NCBI GenBank assembly: GCA_002151545.1
Contig: CP021237.1
Location: 1,426,001-1,490,000 of the forward strand
DNA length: 64,000 bases
Reading direction: 5' to 3'
Source of the DNA: Sphingobacteriaceae bacterium GW460-11-11-14-LB5
GTDB lineage: Bacteria > Bacteroidota > Bacteroidia > Sphingobacteriales > Sphingobacteriaceae
Below are positions 28,408-37,686 of this stretch, one piece after another; position 1 is the stretch's first letter, and the number at the start of each line of letters is the position of its first letter. Under the pieces are notes generated by a model. The model had not been told where the DNA came from. It was given only the letters and a program-made list of their open reading frames with translations, and searched no databases. A program made the position numbers and the translations under genes.

Positions 28408-29220
28408 CTAATTGGTTGTTAAAGTAATTTTTAATGTTTTTTTATAGCTGTCACTCGCTACTAATAAATAAGTACTTTCCAGGGCGTTGCACCAACCAGT
28501 GATTGGATCTATCCGATAAAACCCTTCAACACTAATTTCTGTGAGTTCACTGTCTGTCTTCGTTTTTAACCAATTATTAAATCCTGGTTGATCAACATTC
28601 CCGGTCCAGTTACCAGAAAATTTAATTAGTTTTTGATTCGCTGATATTTGAAGTGTCCACTTTTCATTAAATTGAATAGGAAAGGGGCAGAGGCCGTACA
28701 CCTCTCTTTTTCGGTTAAATTGGTTTTCTACAAAAGTTGCATCATAAACTCCCCTGAAATATTCGTTAAGAAATAAGTCTTGCTTGATCTGTTGGGTTAA
28801 TACTTCACCAGGCAGCATTTTTTGGTCAACCGCTGTTAAGGTCGAATCAATCCAGTCTCCAGTGTAACTACTGGCTACATTTTCTCTAATGGCTAACCAT
28901 TTTTGCCATAGTTCATTTTGTTTTTCAACTCTTAGGGGCATTCCGTTAAATCCTATTTTTAAGGTTAGCTGGTGTAGTGCTGCAGAAATCTGCTGCACGA
29001 ATAAATCAACATCATTATCGGGTAGTGCGTCTATCAAACTTTGTTTGCGTATAATTTCGATATGCTGATGGCCAGACCAAAAAGAGGCCTTAGCTGGTAA
29101 AATATCTATATTAAAAAGCTTAAAGATGGATTCATCTTTAAATGTTGTTTTTTCAGCGATTTCTATTTTGAAAAGTATATTTATAGGTTTTTCTAAAGGT
29201 TTGTAATCGATTTTATTCAT
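28408..29220 (-). CDS. vgrG-operon protein of unknown function (possible effector adaptor)
   Basis: 270 residues without signal peptide or membrane segment. I do not recognise a domain. Notable stretches are SFWSGHQHIEIIRKQSLI near residue 50 and GFYRIDPITGWCNALESTYLLVA near the C-terminus. It is placed between the 52-residue gene and the DUF4280 tip gene, 10 bp from the latter. In other secretion loci this position is taken by adaptors that load effectors on the spike, so an adaptor role is possible but not demonstrated by sequence. Confidence 0.7.
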   Translation of the reverse strand: MNKIDYKPLEKPINILFKIEIAEKTTFKDESIFKLFNIDILPAKASFWSGHQHIEIIRKQSLIDALPDNDVDLFVQQISAALHQLTLKIGFNGMPLRVEKQNELWQKWLAIRENVASSYTGDWIDSTLTAVDQKMLPGEVLTQQIKQDLFLNEYFRGVYDATFVENQFNRKREVYGLCPFPIQFNEKWTLQISANQKLIKFSGNWTGNVDQPGFNNWLKTKTDSELTEISVEGFYRIDPITGWCNALESTYLLVASDSYKKTLKITLTTN

Positions 29221-29267
29221 TTTTATACATTTGATTTTGCTAATGCCGCAAGACCGGTTTACCCTTT

Positions 29268-29426
29268 TTATCTTGAAGGTTCATATCGATCATACTTTAT
29301 CTTATATTTACTTTTAAGAATTACTTCTTTTGCCGCATTGAAATTTATATCTCCTTGAGTAGAAAACCATTTAGCACTGCCAGTATTTTCAGTGATGGTT
29401 TTGCTGATGTATTTAATCGTTCCCAT
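29268..29426 (-). CDS. small 52-residue protein of the vgrG operon
   Basis: An ATG at 29426 opens a 52-codon frame ending TAA at 29268-29270: MGTIKYISKTITENTGSAKW, then a central GDINFNAAKEVILKSK and a basic-aromatic tail ending EPSR. The start lies 1 nt after the VgrG stop. The NFNAAKEVILKSK section resembles the repetitive beta-helix needle of the VgrG C-terminus (NISIRAKNIDINAEQ), suggesting a needle-extending or docking peptide. Short length makes this uncertain, but position and frame are convincing. Confidence 0.6.
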   Translation of the reverse strand: MGTIKYISKTITENTGSAKWFSTQGDINFNAAKEVILKSKYKIKYDRYEPSR

Positions 29427-29427
29427 G

Positions 29428-31242
29428 TTAAAACAATTTGACCTTGTTACCGCTTTTATTCACGATCTCTTTGGCACTATGAAATTCAATATTCTCCCGG
29501 GTACTGTTTAGACTGATGTGTTCTGCGGTTTTTTCGATGTGGGTAGCCGTTTTATTAATGTTATTATTAGCTACCATGGTAATATTTTCGGCCATTATTG
29601 AATGGTTTTCGCCGGCATTGTTGCTTATATTTCCTGCTGCATTACTGTAGATATGTTCTCCAGCAGCTATAGATATATTTTGCTCGGCATTGATATCTAT
29701 GTTTTTAGCCCGGATACTGATATTTTCTGGAGCAGAAATCTCAATACTCGATGCATTAGTATCAAAGCGTATAATATTTCGGTTTTTATCTGTAATGGTA
29801 ATGGTTTCAGTGCCGGCAGCATCATTAAATTCGACTAAATGGCCGCTTCTGGTGGCAATTGTTTTTAAATGATTGTGCTCGTAACCACCTGCACCGTTAA
29901 TGCCATGGAAAACACTTCCCATTACAATTGGTCTGGCGATATTCCCTTCTTCAAAAGTTACGGCAACCTGATCTCCAACTTCAGGTATAAAAACAAATCC
30001 CCTGTTCATATTTACCTGTTCACTACTTCCGGCATCAGGCGCAATTACCCTCAGCCATTCGGTAATATCGTTTGTCAGGCATTTCCATTTAAACTTTACT
30101 TTAATCCGGCCTTGTCCTTCGGGATCATTATTGTCCATTACATCTGCCAACAGTAGATCCGGATTTGGCTTTTTATAATTCTTTACCATAATACGCTCCG
30201 TGGCGGCTGGTAAACCTGTAAAAGTATTATGGTATTTGCCTGCAATATCTATATGGTGATGAATATTGGTAATCAGGAATTTACCTATGTTTTCGGTTAT
30301 AAAAGCAGCCTCCTTCCTCACACTCATTGTAATTTCAGCAATATTGCCAATACTTAATTCAGCGTTATCTCCTGTGGCGCTGATTTTAAGAAGTTCTGCT
30401 ATGGTGGCTTTTTCTTCATTCTCTACATGGCTTTTCATGTCGTTACTGTTATCTACACGAATGAGCGAGGGCTGATTGAATGTTTTGTTGTAAGTGCGGT
30501 TCGAAGCCTGTATGGCATGGGCTAGATCGAGTATGCCATCTACTGTGCCTGTGCTTTCACTATGCAGCATTTCATCCTGTTTAGGGTCATATGCAAAGCG
30601 GTTATGCTTGATTGGTGAAATTTCCATGGCATACTGAAGTGTCTGTACATCTCGGCCATAAAAAAGCGCTACTTCTTTCTGCTCATCTGGTTTGCCAAAG
30701 TTGAGCTGTTTGCCATCGTAGAAAAACCATTCATGATATTCGCCCGATAAGCGGTTCAGAAATTCAAAATCACTTTCCTTGTATTGAATAAGATAATCAA
30801 TAGGCTTTTTCCTGCTGGCATTGCGTATAACTTTAAGATCACTAGCAGAGGTATCTTTTGTAACCAGCGCTATAATTTCATTTAGGTCTTTATCCAAGTA
30901 AGAACCCAAATCGGGACCGCGGTCTATTAGAATTGTAGGACTATAGCCACTTACAATTAAAACACCATGGTAGCCATGGCTCTGTGCGAGTTCTACCTTG
31001 GTAACCAAACCTGCAAATTCTTGTAGTTTACTAGCGTGATATCCAAATGAGGCAGTAAGTGTTTTACCTACAAAATCGCGGCTATCATCAAGATTGATTA
31101 GACTGGGCAAGCCAAATTGATCCTGCTTAAACCGAAGTTCGAAATAATGATGCCCGTTAAATTGTTGCTCCAGATCGAATGAGTCAAAGTGTATTATGGC
31201 TTTGTCTTCAATATTGATTTCGGTGATGAGTTTGTTTTCCAT
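29428..31242 (-). CDS. vgrG: VgrG-type spike protein (type VI secretion)
   Basis: 604 residues. The N-terminal half carries gp27-like modules, including FEFLNRLSGEYHEWFFYDG typical of VgrG proteins. The middle has the gp5-like OB fold with NDPEGQGRIKVKFKWKC, EWLRVIAPDAG and RGFVFIPEVGDQVAVTFEEG followed by RPIVMGSVFHG. The last 120 residues are a repetitive beta-helix (ISAPENISIRAKNIDINAEQ) that forms the needle. It is first in a minus-strand operon with a PAAR-like tip, an effector and a lipoprotein. The core secretion apparatus is not in this window, so it belongs to an orphan vgrG island or a cluster elsewhere. Delivery by a Bacteroidota type VI system is inferred from the family. Confidence 0.93.
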   Translation of the reverse strand: MENKLITEINIEDKAIIHFDSFDLEQQFNGHHYFELRFKQDQFGLPSLINLDDSRDFVGKTLTASFGYHASKLQEFAGLVTKVELAQSHGYHGVLIVSGYSPTILIDRGPDLGSYLDKDLNEIIALVTKDTSASDLKVIRNASRKKPIDYLIQYKESDFEFLNRLSGEYHEWFFYDGKQLNFGKPDEQKEVALFYGRDVQTLQYAMEISPIKHNRFAYDPKQDEMLHSESTGTVDGILDLAHAIQASNRTYNKTFNQPSLIRVDNSNDMKSHVENEEKATIAELLKISATGDNAELSIGNIAEITMSVRKEAAFITENIGKFLITNIHHHIDIAGKYHNTFTGLPAATERIMVKNYKKPNPDLLLADVMDNNDPEGQGRIKVKFKWKCLTNDITEWLRVIAPDAGSSEQVNMNRGFVFIPEVGDQVAVTFEEGNIARPIVMGSVFHGINGAGGYEHNHLKTIATRSGHLVEFNDAAGTETITITDKNRNIIRFDTNASSIEISAPENISIRAKNIDINAEQNISIAAGEHIYSNAAGNISNNAGENHSIMAENITMVANNNINKTATHIEKTAEHISLNSTRENIEFHSAKEIVNKSGNKVKLF

Positions 31243-31850
31243 AAGAGATCGTCAGAAAAAACAATAAATAAACGCGAATGCTCATCTTCTTTTTATCGCT
31301 GATGTTACTCGCTCTCTATTTGTTAGACAAAAGTTTAACCAGATTTAACTATTACGCTTATGTTTAAATAATAAAGCGGCTTTATTCGATCGACATAGGC
31401 TGATAAACCGCTTTTAAGCTCTTGAAAGCCATTTTTAACTGCTACATTTTGCGGAAAAGGATAAAACAGTTTTTGTTATATACTGGATGTAATGATTTTT
31501 TTGTTTGTCTTATTTCCCCAATAGCTTTGCCTTTGTGGAATTACTTCCTCAATTTTTAATGATTTCCACAGCTCTTGTTTTGTTTAAAGTAAAAGCTTCA
31601 GCCCATTTTTAAATAGCGGTAAAAGGAGAGAAGCTTTAATTAATATTTGCCGGGTACCAGCTTATGTGGCAAAAGCCTTAAAGTATGGGTTAAATAAGCC
31701 TTGCAAATAGCCGGTTTGTTTTGGGCTTAAATAAAGCGGTAATATTAAAAATTAGTCAATCGTTTGCGCTGATATTTATGTTGTAATGCTCATTTGCTTG
31801 TTCTACTTTTAAAAAATACAAATCAACAAAACCGAAAAGAACCAGCACAA
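31243..31850. other. gene-free AT-rich region between divergent operons
   Basis: No credible gene. The region must contain the divergent promoters of vgrG and the GH35 gene. A CGTTTGCGC half-site at 31761-31769, related to the CAAACGTTTG palindromes elsewhere, lies 82 bp before the GH35 ATG and may be a weak operator. Confidence 0.4.
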
Positions 31851-34178
31851 ATGCGTACCCATTTGCTTAAAAAAACACTTGTTTTAGGGCTATTAATAGG
31901 CTTAACTGTTAATAGCTGGGCCCAAAAAGAAAACACCTTTGCCATAGGTGCCGAATCTTTTGAGCTGAATGGCAAGCCGTATATTATACGCTGTGGTGAA
32001 ATGCATTTTGCCCGGATACCCAAAGCCGAGTGGAAACAACGTTTGCAAATGGCCAAGGCCATGGGGTTAAACACGGTTTGTGCCTACCTATTCTGGAACA
32101 TACACGAAAAACAGCCCGATCAGTTTACCTGGACAGGGCAGAGCGATGCGGCCGAGTTTTGCAAACTGGCCAAAGAGGTGGGTTTATACGTCATATTAAG
32201 GCCTGGGCCATATTCTTGTGCCGAGTGGGAGTTTGGCGGTTTCCCATGGTGGCTGCTTAAAGATAAGAGCATCCGCCTGCGCACGCAACATCCTTACTTT
32301 TTAGCAAGGGCCAAAAAATACCTTTTAGCGGTAGGTACGCAGCTGGCGCCATTACAAATTAGCCGTGGCGGCAATATTATTATGGTGCAGGTAGAAAACG
32401 AGTACGGCAGCTACGGCAACGATAAAGATTATATGAACATCATTAAAGCCAACTTACAGGAAGCTGGCTTTACGGTTCCATTATTTCATTGCGACGGACC
32501 TTCGCAGTTAAAAAACGACCATCCCGAAGGTTTATTTGCGGTGGTAAATTTTGGCAGCGGGCCTGAAGCTAATTTTAAAGCTTTAAGGGCCATACAGCCT
32601 ACAGGGCCATTAATGTGTGGCGAATATTATCCTGGCTGGTTCGATAGCTGGGGCAGGCCGCACCACAAAGGAGATACCCAGCGTATTGTAGCCGAATTAA
32701 AATACATGCTCGATCATAAGGCTTCGTTTAGTATTTATATGGCACATGGCGGAACAAGTTTTGGTACTTACAGCGGTGCCAATGCACCACCATACCTGCC
32801 GCAAACCAGTAGTTACGATTACGATGCCCCTATTGATGAGGCCGGTAACGCAACCGAAAAGTTTTACGCCATACGTAAGTTATTTTCCGGTTACCTGCAA
32901 GAAGGTGAGGTATTGCCAGAGGTACCTGCTGCAAACAAAATTCAGCAATTGCAGCCGGTAAAATTCAGTTCAATCGCCATACTATCCAAAAACCTGCCTA
33001 AGCCTGTTTTAGCCGATACAGCCATGTTGATGGAAGATTTAGACCAGGATTTTGGTTGTGTGGTGTACGAAACCAGTTTAACCGCAGGCCCAAAATCGAG
33101 CCTGGTGTTTAAAGATATCCACGATTATGCTTTGGTATATATTGATGGTAAAAAGATTGGCGAATTAGACAGGAGAAAAAATAAATTCAGCATCGAAATC
33201 CCGGCCAGAACGGCTAAAAGCACATTGAGAGTTTTGTTAGAGGCAACAGGCAGGGTAAATTATGGCTACCAGATGCACGATTGGAAAGGCATACATGGCG
33301 CCGTATACTTAAGCGAAAACGGGCAACAAACCGCTTTAAAAGGCTGGAAAAATTACCCGGTGAGGCTGGGAGAAGTGAATATTCCGCTTCGTTACGAAGC
33401 GCTTGCCAATCAGCCTGCTGCAGCTTCTTTTTATAAAGGAAGTTTTACTGCCGATAAGTTACAAGATACTTACCTCGATATGGGTAAGTGGAATAAAGGT
33501 TTAGTTTGGTTAAATGGAATGTGTTTGGGTAGGTACTGGAATATCGGCCCAACTCAAACCATGCTGGTACCAGGCAGCTGGTTAAAGAAAGGGAAAAATG
33601 AAATCGTTGTTTTTGACCTCTTCGGAACAGAAAAACCAGCATTAAACTTTTTAGATAAACCCATTTTGGATGTGGTGAACGAAAAACAGCCCGAGCTGCA
33701 TAAAAAACCTAACCAGAAATGGGTTACGGATGCACAACAGGCTTATGCTGAAGGTAGTTTTGCAAACGATAACAAATGGCAGCTGGTAAATTTTAAACCA
33801 GTAACGGCACGTTATTTTTGTCTGGAAGCGTTATCTGAACAAAAAGGACAGCCTTATACCTCAGTGGCCGAAATTGTACTGCTGGATGAAAAGGATAACG
33901 AAATTCCGCGCAGCGATTGGAAAATAGTATATGCCGATAGTGAAGAACTGGGTGGCGATGATGGAAATGCAGCTAATGTTTTCGATTTACAGTTTACCAG
34001 TATCTGGCATACCCAGTGGGAATCGAAATCGCCAAAACCACCACACCAGATTGTGATAGACCTGGGTAAAAATTACACCATAAAAGGTTTAAAGTTATTA
34101 CCCAGACAAGATAATGCCAATGGAAGAATTAAAGATTACAAATTATATTTTAACCAAACACTTTTTAAAAACCTTTAG
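31851..34178 (+). CDS. GH35 family beta-galactosidase
   Basis: 775 residues from ATG 31851, chosen because it leads directly into the signal peptide MRTHLLKKTLVLGLLIGLTV; an upstream TTG is not needed. The catalytic (beta/alpha)8 barrel has the acid/base Glu in VQVENEYGSYGNDKDYM near residue 183 and the nucleophile Glu in MCGEYYPGWFDSWG near 258. Galactose-binding jelly-roll domains follow, with VWLNGMCLGRYWNIGPTQT near 565, and the last 130 residues look like an F5/8 C (discoidin) domain. It is a periplasmic or surface enzyme releasing terminal beta-galactose or related sugars. GH109-like and kinase genes downstream on the same strand suggest one glycan-degradation pathway. Confidence 0.94.
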   Translation: MRTHLLKKTLVLGLLIGLTVNSWAQKENTFAIGAESFELNGKPYIIRCGEMHFARIPKAEWKQRLQMAKAMGLNTVCAYLFWNIHEKQPDQFTWTGQSDAAEFCKLAKEVGLYVILRPGPYSCAEWEFGGFPWWLLKDKSIRLRTQHPYFLARAKKYLLAVGTQLAPLQISRGGNIIMVQVENEYGSYGNDKDYMNIIKANLQEAGFTVPLFHCDGPSQLKNDHPEGLFAVVNFGSGPEANFKALRAIQPTGPLMCGEYYPGWFDSWGRPHHKGDTQRIVAELKYMLDHKASFSIYMAHGGTSFGTYSGANAPPYLPQTSSYDYDAPIDEAGNATEKFYAIRKLFSGYLQEGEVLPEVPAANKIQQLQPVKFSSIAILSKNLPKPVLADTAMLMEDLDQDFGCVVYETSLTAGPKSSLVFKDIHDYALVYIDGKKIGELDRRKNKFSIEIPARTAKSTLRVLLEATGRVNYGYQMHDWKGIHGAVYLSENGQQTALKGWKNYPVRLGEVNIPLRYEALANQPAAASFYKGSFTADKLQDTYLDMGKWNKGLVWLNGMCLGRYWNIGPTQTMLVPGSWLKKGKNEIVVFDLFGTEKPALNFLDKPILDVVNEKQPELHKKPNQKWVTDAQQAYAEGSFANDNKWQLVNFKPVTARYFCLEALSEQKGQPYTSVAEIVLLDEKDNEIPRSDWKIVYADSEELGGDDGNAANVFDLQFTSIWHTQWESKSPKPPHQIVIDLGKNYTIKGLKLLPRQDNANGRIKDYKLYFNQTLFKNL

Positions 34179-34239
34179 TGCTGTTAACGAGCTGTAAGTG
34201 AATGGTTTTTAAGGCGAAAAAAGTGCGAAATAATAGCAA

Positions 34240-34254
34240 GTAAAACGTTTGTTC
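34240..34254. promoter_or_regulatory. AAACGTTT operator candidate before the GH109-like gene
   Basis: The palindrome AAACGTTT at 34243-34250 lies 58 bp before the ATG of the Gfo/Idh/MocA gene. It shares the core of the perfect palindrome at 95-106 and of the 36993 site. A LacI-type repressor could use it; support is only from similarity. Confidence 0.35.
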
Positions 34255-34307
34255 AGTATTAACCCGGATCAATAAAAAAACTAAACAATAAATATTAAAT
34301 AACACAA

Positions 34308-35657
34308 ATGGAACGTAGAGAATTTATCAAAAATGGTGCATTCACGGCTGCGGGTTTAACCGTCCTGCCAACCGGAAGTTTATTTGCATCATCAGACAGT
34401 GGAAAAGTAAGAGTAGGTTATATCGGTGTAGGTGCACGTGGTATGAGCCATATTTCTGAAGGTGCCTTAAGAGACGATGTAGAAATTGTTGCAATTTGCG
34501 ATACCCAGGAAAGCTCGCTTAAAGTTTGCCGTAACTTTATCGCTAAAAAAGGCAGACCGGCAGCAACAGAGTATACCGGTGGTTTAGATGCTTATAAAAA
34601 ACTTTTAGACCGTAAAGATATTGATGCCGTAATTATTGCCACACCATGGCAGTTTCACAGAGATCAGGCAGTTGATGCCATGAAAGCTGGTAAATATGTA
34701 GGTTGCGAGGTAATTGCAGGTTTAAGTGTGCAGGATCACTGGGATATTGTAAACACTTCTGAAAAAACAGGAATGCCTTACATGACCTTAGAAAACGTTT
34801 GTTACCGCAGAGATGTAATGGCCGCTTTAAATATGGTTAGACAGGGGCTTTTCGGCGAATTGGTACACCTTGAAGGTGGTTACCAGCACAACTTAAGAAA
34901 TGTGCTTTTTAACAACGGTAAAGATTATTATGGCGGTGGGGTAGAGTATGGACCAAAAGCATTAAGCGAAGCACAATGGCGCACGCAGTTTAACATCGAT
35001 CAGGATGGCGATTTATATCCAACCCATGGTGTTGGTCCATTAATGCAATATGCAAACATTAACAGAGGAAACAGCTTTACCAGCCTGGTATCGTTCAGCT
35101 CTAAAGCAAGAGGTTTGGCAGCATATGTAGAAGAACTTTCTCCTGGCCACCCTAACGCTAAAATTAATTATAAAAATGGTGATGTAACCACTACATTAAT
35201 TAACTGTGCAAACGGCGAAACCGTAATGTTGAGTCACGATACCCACTTACCTAGGCCATATTCTATCGGTTTCAGGGTACAGGGAACAAAAGGGCTTTGG
35301 ATGGATGTAAACAAATCAGTACACATCGAGCATAAATCGAAAGATCATGCCTGGGATAAAGCTGACGAATGGTTTGCTAAATACGATCACCCGCTTTGGA
35401 AAAAATATGAAAAAGAAGCTGTAGGTGCTGGTCACGGTGGTATGGATTGGTTTGTATTTAATGGATTTATCGAAGCGGTGAAACAGAAAAAACAAACACC
35501 TATTGACGTATATGATTCAGTTACCATGAGTGTAATTATGCCACTTTCTACCAAATCGTTAAAAGAAGGAAATATGCCACAAAAATTCCCTGATTTTACA
35601 AAAGGTAAATGGAAAGATCGTAAAAATACTTTCGCTTTAGACGATAGCGGTTTTTAG
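34308..35657 (+). CDS. Gfo/Idh/MocA protein, GH109-like (exported glycosidase)
   Basis: 449 residues. The start MERREFIKNGAFTAAGLTVLP is a twin-arginine-like signal, so export of a folded NAD-containing enzyme is likely. The Rossmann motif VGYIGVGARGMSH is near residue 37, AICDTQ near 62, and TPWQFHRDQAVDAMKAGKYVGCEV near 105-128. The long insertion with GPLMQYANINRG and the C-terminal AGHGGMDWFVFNGFIEAVK are typical of the GH109 alpha-N-acetylgalactosaminidase-like branch, which hydrolyses through NAD-dependent redox steps. Related oxidoreductases share the fold, so the exact substrate is not settled. It lies in series with GH35 and a hexosamine-kinase-like gene. Confidence 0.88.
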   Translation: MERREFIKNGAFTAAGLTVLPTGSLFASSDSGKVRVGYIGVGARGMSHISEGALRDDVEIVAICDTQESSLKVCRNFIAKKGRPAATEYTGGLDAYKKLLDRKDIDAVIIATPWQFHRDQAVDAMKAGKYVGCEVIAGLSVQDHWDIVNTSEKTGMPYMTLENVCYRRDVMAALNMVRQGLFGELVHLEGGYQHNLRNVLFNNGKDYYGGGVEYGPKALSEAQWRTQFNIDQDGDLYPTHGVGPLMQYANINRGNSFTSLVSFSSKARGLAAYVEELSPGHPNAKINYKNGDVTTTLINCANGETVMLSHDTHLPRPYSIGFRVQGTKGLWMDVNKSVHIEHKSKDHAWDKADEWFAKYDHPLWKKYEKEAVGAGHGGMDWFVFNGFIEAVKQKKQTPIDVYDSVTMSVIMPLSTKSLKEGNMPQKFPDFTKGKWKDRKNTFALDDSGF

Positions 35658-35665
35658 TCCCGTGT

Positions 35666-35692
35666 GCGGGTAATGCCCTATGGCTTACCCGC
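35666..35692 (+). terminator. hairpin after the GH109-like gene
   Basis: GCGGGTAA (35666-35673) and TTACCCGC (35685-35692) form a perfect 8-bp stem just after the stop codon, followed by ATTATTTA. It is a probable attenuating terminator before the kinase gene. Confidence 0.6.
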
Positions 35693-35777
35693 ATTATTTA
35701 ACAAGCAACTTTATCCGGGCCATCATTTTTTTTATTGATTTCCCGGAACAATTTTCATTCAAATATATTACCATCTT

Positions 35778-36869
35778 ATGTTTCAAGCAGTATTAGGTGC
35801 TTATGGACTTAACGCAGAAAAATTTAAAATTGAACCTTTCGGCTCGGGCTTAATTAACCATACCTGGAAAGTTTACGGTGAGGGATTAGCCTATATCCTG
35901 CAAGAGGTGAATACGGAAGTTTTTCGCCAGCCTCAAAATATTGCTCAAAATATTGAGACAATAAAAAAATACCTCGATCAAACAGCCCCTAAATACTTGT
36001 TTGTTGCCCCAATTACGGCAACAAATGGAGATGATTTTGTGGTTCTCGACGATCACTTTTACAGGATTTTTCCATTTGTGGAAAATTCTTGCTCTATTGA
36101 TTTTGTACATGAGCCTGAGCAGGCTTATCACGCTGCCAAGCAGTTTGGTAAATTTACCAGGATGCTTTGTGCCTTCAACGTACAAAAATTAAAGCCCACC
36201 ATCGAAGATTTTCATAACCTGCCTTTACGTGTAGAGCAGTTTAAAAAAGCTTTAGAACAAGCTGGTGAAGAAAGGATTGGTGAGGCAAAGTTTGCTATAG
36301 AAGAGATAATTAAACATTACGATATAGAAGAGCAGTATGTACACATGGTAGACAGCGGTGCGCTTAATTTGCGTGTGGTACACCACGATACCAAAATTAG
36401 CAATGTACTGCTACAAGCCGAAACCGGCGTGGGTTTATGTGTAATTGATTTAGATACCGTAATGCCAGGCTACTTTATTAGCGATGTAGGCGATATGATG
36501 CGTACTTATCTGTCGGAAGCTAACGAAGAGGAAAAGGATTTTAGCAAAATAGCCATCAGAGAAGATGTTTTTGCCGCCATACATAAAGGCTACATGGAAG
36601 AAATGGACCAGGTTTTGGCCTTTACCGAAAAACAGTTCTTTATTTATTCGGGTAAATTTATGATTTACATGCAGGCAGTAAGGTTTATAGCCGATTTCTT
36701 AAATGGCGACATTTACTATAAAACGAATTATCCGGGGCACAATTTGGTAAGGGGCTTAAATCAGATCGATTTATTGAATAAGTACATCGCCAAAGAATCG
36801 AAATTTGAAGAAATTATTAAGCAGATTAACGAAAATAGAGTAATAGACTCTAAAACAATATTAAACTAA
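35778..36869 (+). CDS. APH-family sugar kinase, N-acetylhexosamine kinase-like
   Basis: 363 residues. The aminoglycoside-phosphotransferase fold is seen through SGLINHTWKVYG near residue 25 (nucleotide loop), LQEVN, the catalytic loop VVHHDTKISNVLL near 207, and the metal motif CVIDLDTVMPGYFISDVGDMMRT near 225. This combination resembles NahK-type N-acetylhexosamine 1-kinases. Gene order after beta-galactosidase and GH109-like enzymes supports phosphorylation of the released GalNAc or GlcNAc, but the substrate is inferred. Confidence 0.85.
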   Translation: MFQAVLGAYGLNAEKFKIEPFGSGLINHTWKVYGEGLAYILQEVNTEVFRQPQNIAQNIETIKKYLDQTAPKYLFVAPITATNGDDFVVLDDHFYRIFPFVENSCSIDFVHEPEQAYHAAKQFGKFTRMLCAFNVQKLKPTIEDFHNLPLRVEQFKKALEQAGEERIGEAKFAIEEIIKHYDIEEQYVHMVDSGALNLRVVHHDTKISNVLLQAETGVGLCVIDLDTVMPGYFISDVGDMMRTYLSEANEEEKDFSKIAIREDVFAAIHKGYMEEMDQVLAFTEKQFFIYSGKFMIYMQAVRFIADFLNGDIYYKTNYPGHNLVRGLNQIDLLNKYIAKESKFEEIIKQINENRVIDSKTILN

Positions 36870-36992
36870 TAAGGTAAAGGCAAGGTGTTCAGTTTTTATG
36901 CTTCATCGTTTGGGCTGGACATTCCTCTTACCTTTTTTACACTTCATCTCATCTGTTATTTCTTAACGGATGAGATTCGTATTGGATAACGC

Positions 36993-37004
36993 GCAAACGT
37001 TTGA
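36993..37004. promoter_or_regulatory. CAAACGTTTG operator candidate downstream of the kinase gene
   Basis: GCAAACGTTTGA is one base short of the perfect palindrome at 95-106. It lies between the kinase gene and repeat-rich DNA, with no gene start nearby on the plus strand, so its role is unclear. Confidence 0.3.
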
Positions 37005-37053
37005 TAAATGCGATTTTACTTTAGATGCGGTCATGTTCAGCTTCCCGAAGAAT

Positions 37054-37565
37054 CCTATCGGGTGGACACATTTCTTTGATTGGATTTTTTAGCGTCTTTA
37101 TCTAAGGCGATCGTCATGCTGAACTTGTTTCAGCATCTTTTTTGCTATTAAAAACATTCTTGTCCAAAAAATAATTATTAATTTTTGCCACTCTCTGCCG
37201 CGGAGGCATGGTAGTTTTTCGCAGATCATGCTGTTTTATTTGTGCTCAAGTCCCGATTTTCATCGGGGTTGGAGCGCCAAAGTACTCAAAGCGCTTCGTC
37301 AATCCAGCAATGTGCATTCACACAAAGCCTATTCGCATCAAAAAACCAGCGGCACTTTGTTTTGTGCTTTAAGTGCTTGGGTAATGCCAGTAGAAAACGT
37401 GTACAAAACCACTGCGTTTTAGGTTTGGTAGTGCCACTTGTTCTATTATGCAACTGTTTTTTTGATTTCCCTGCACTTGGGATTGACGGACGTTCTTCGG
37501 CAATATCTGTTTGTTCTTTTAAGCAAGCTAGCATAATGCCTTAAGAGATGTGTCCACACGATAGG
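37054..37565. repeat. repeat-rich non-coding segment with 18-bp inverted ends
   Basis: CCTATCGGGTGGACACAT at 37054-37071 is matched by its reverse complement with one mismatch at 37548-37565. Between them lie a hairpin-forming ATGCTGAA/TTCAGCAT repeat (37116-37136) followed by T residues, and the TCCCGAT...ATCGGG hairpin near 37250, which recurs at 40310 and 40630. The small frames inside have no recognisable product. It looks like a cluster of dispersed extragenic repeats or a decayed small element; 36870-37053 and 37566-37686 contain nothing more than a similar repeat end (GATAAGCTCAGGATGAC). Confidence 0.55.
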
Positions 37566-37686
37566 AAGAATCTGGACAAGTAGTCGAAACACCTTAAGCG
37601 TATTTAATAGGTCCTTTGATAAGCTCAGGATGACAATTCTATAGATGATACAGCCTTTTTGATGTATTTTACCAAAAGATTTGTGG

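Noticed and set aside
37228..37544. Several overlapping frames of 60-100 codons on both strands
   Set aside because: They lie in repeat-rich DNA, overlap each other in different frames and have no recognisable domains.
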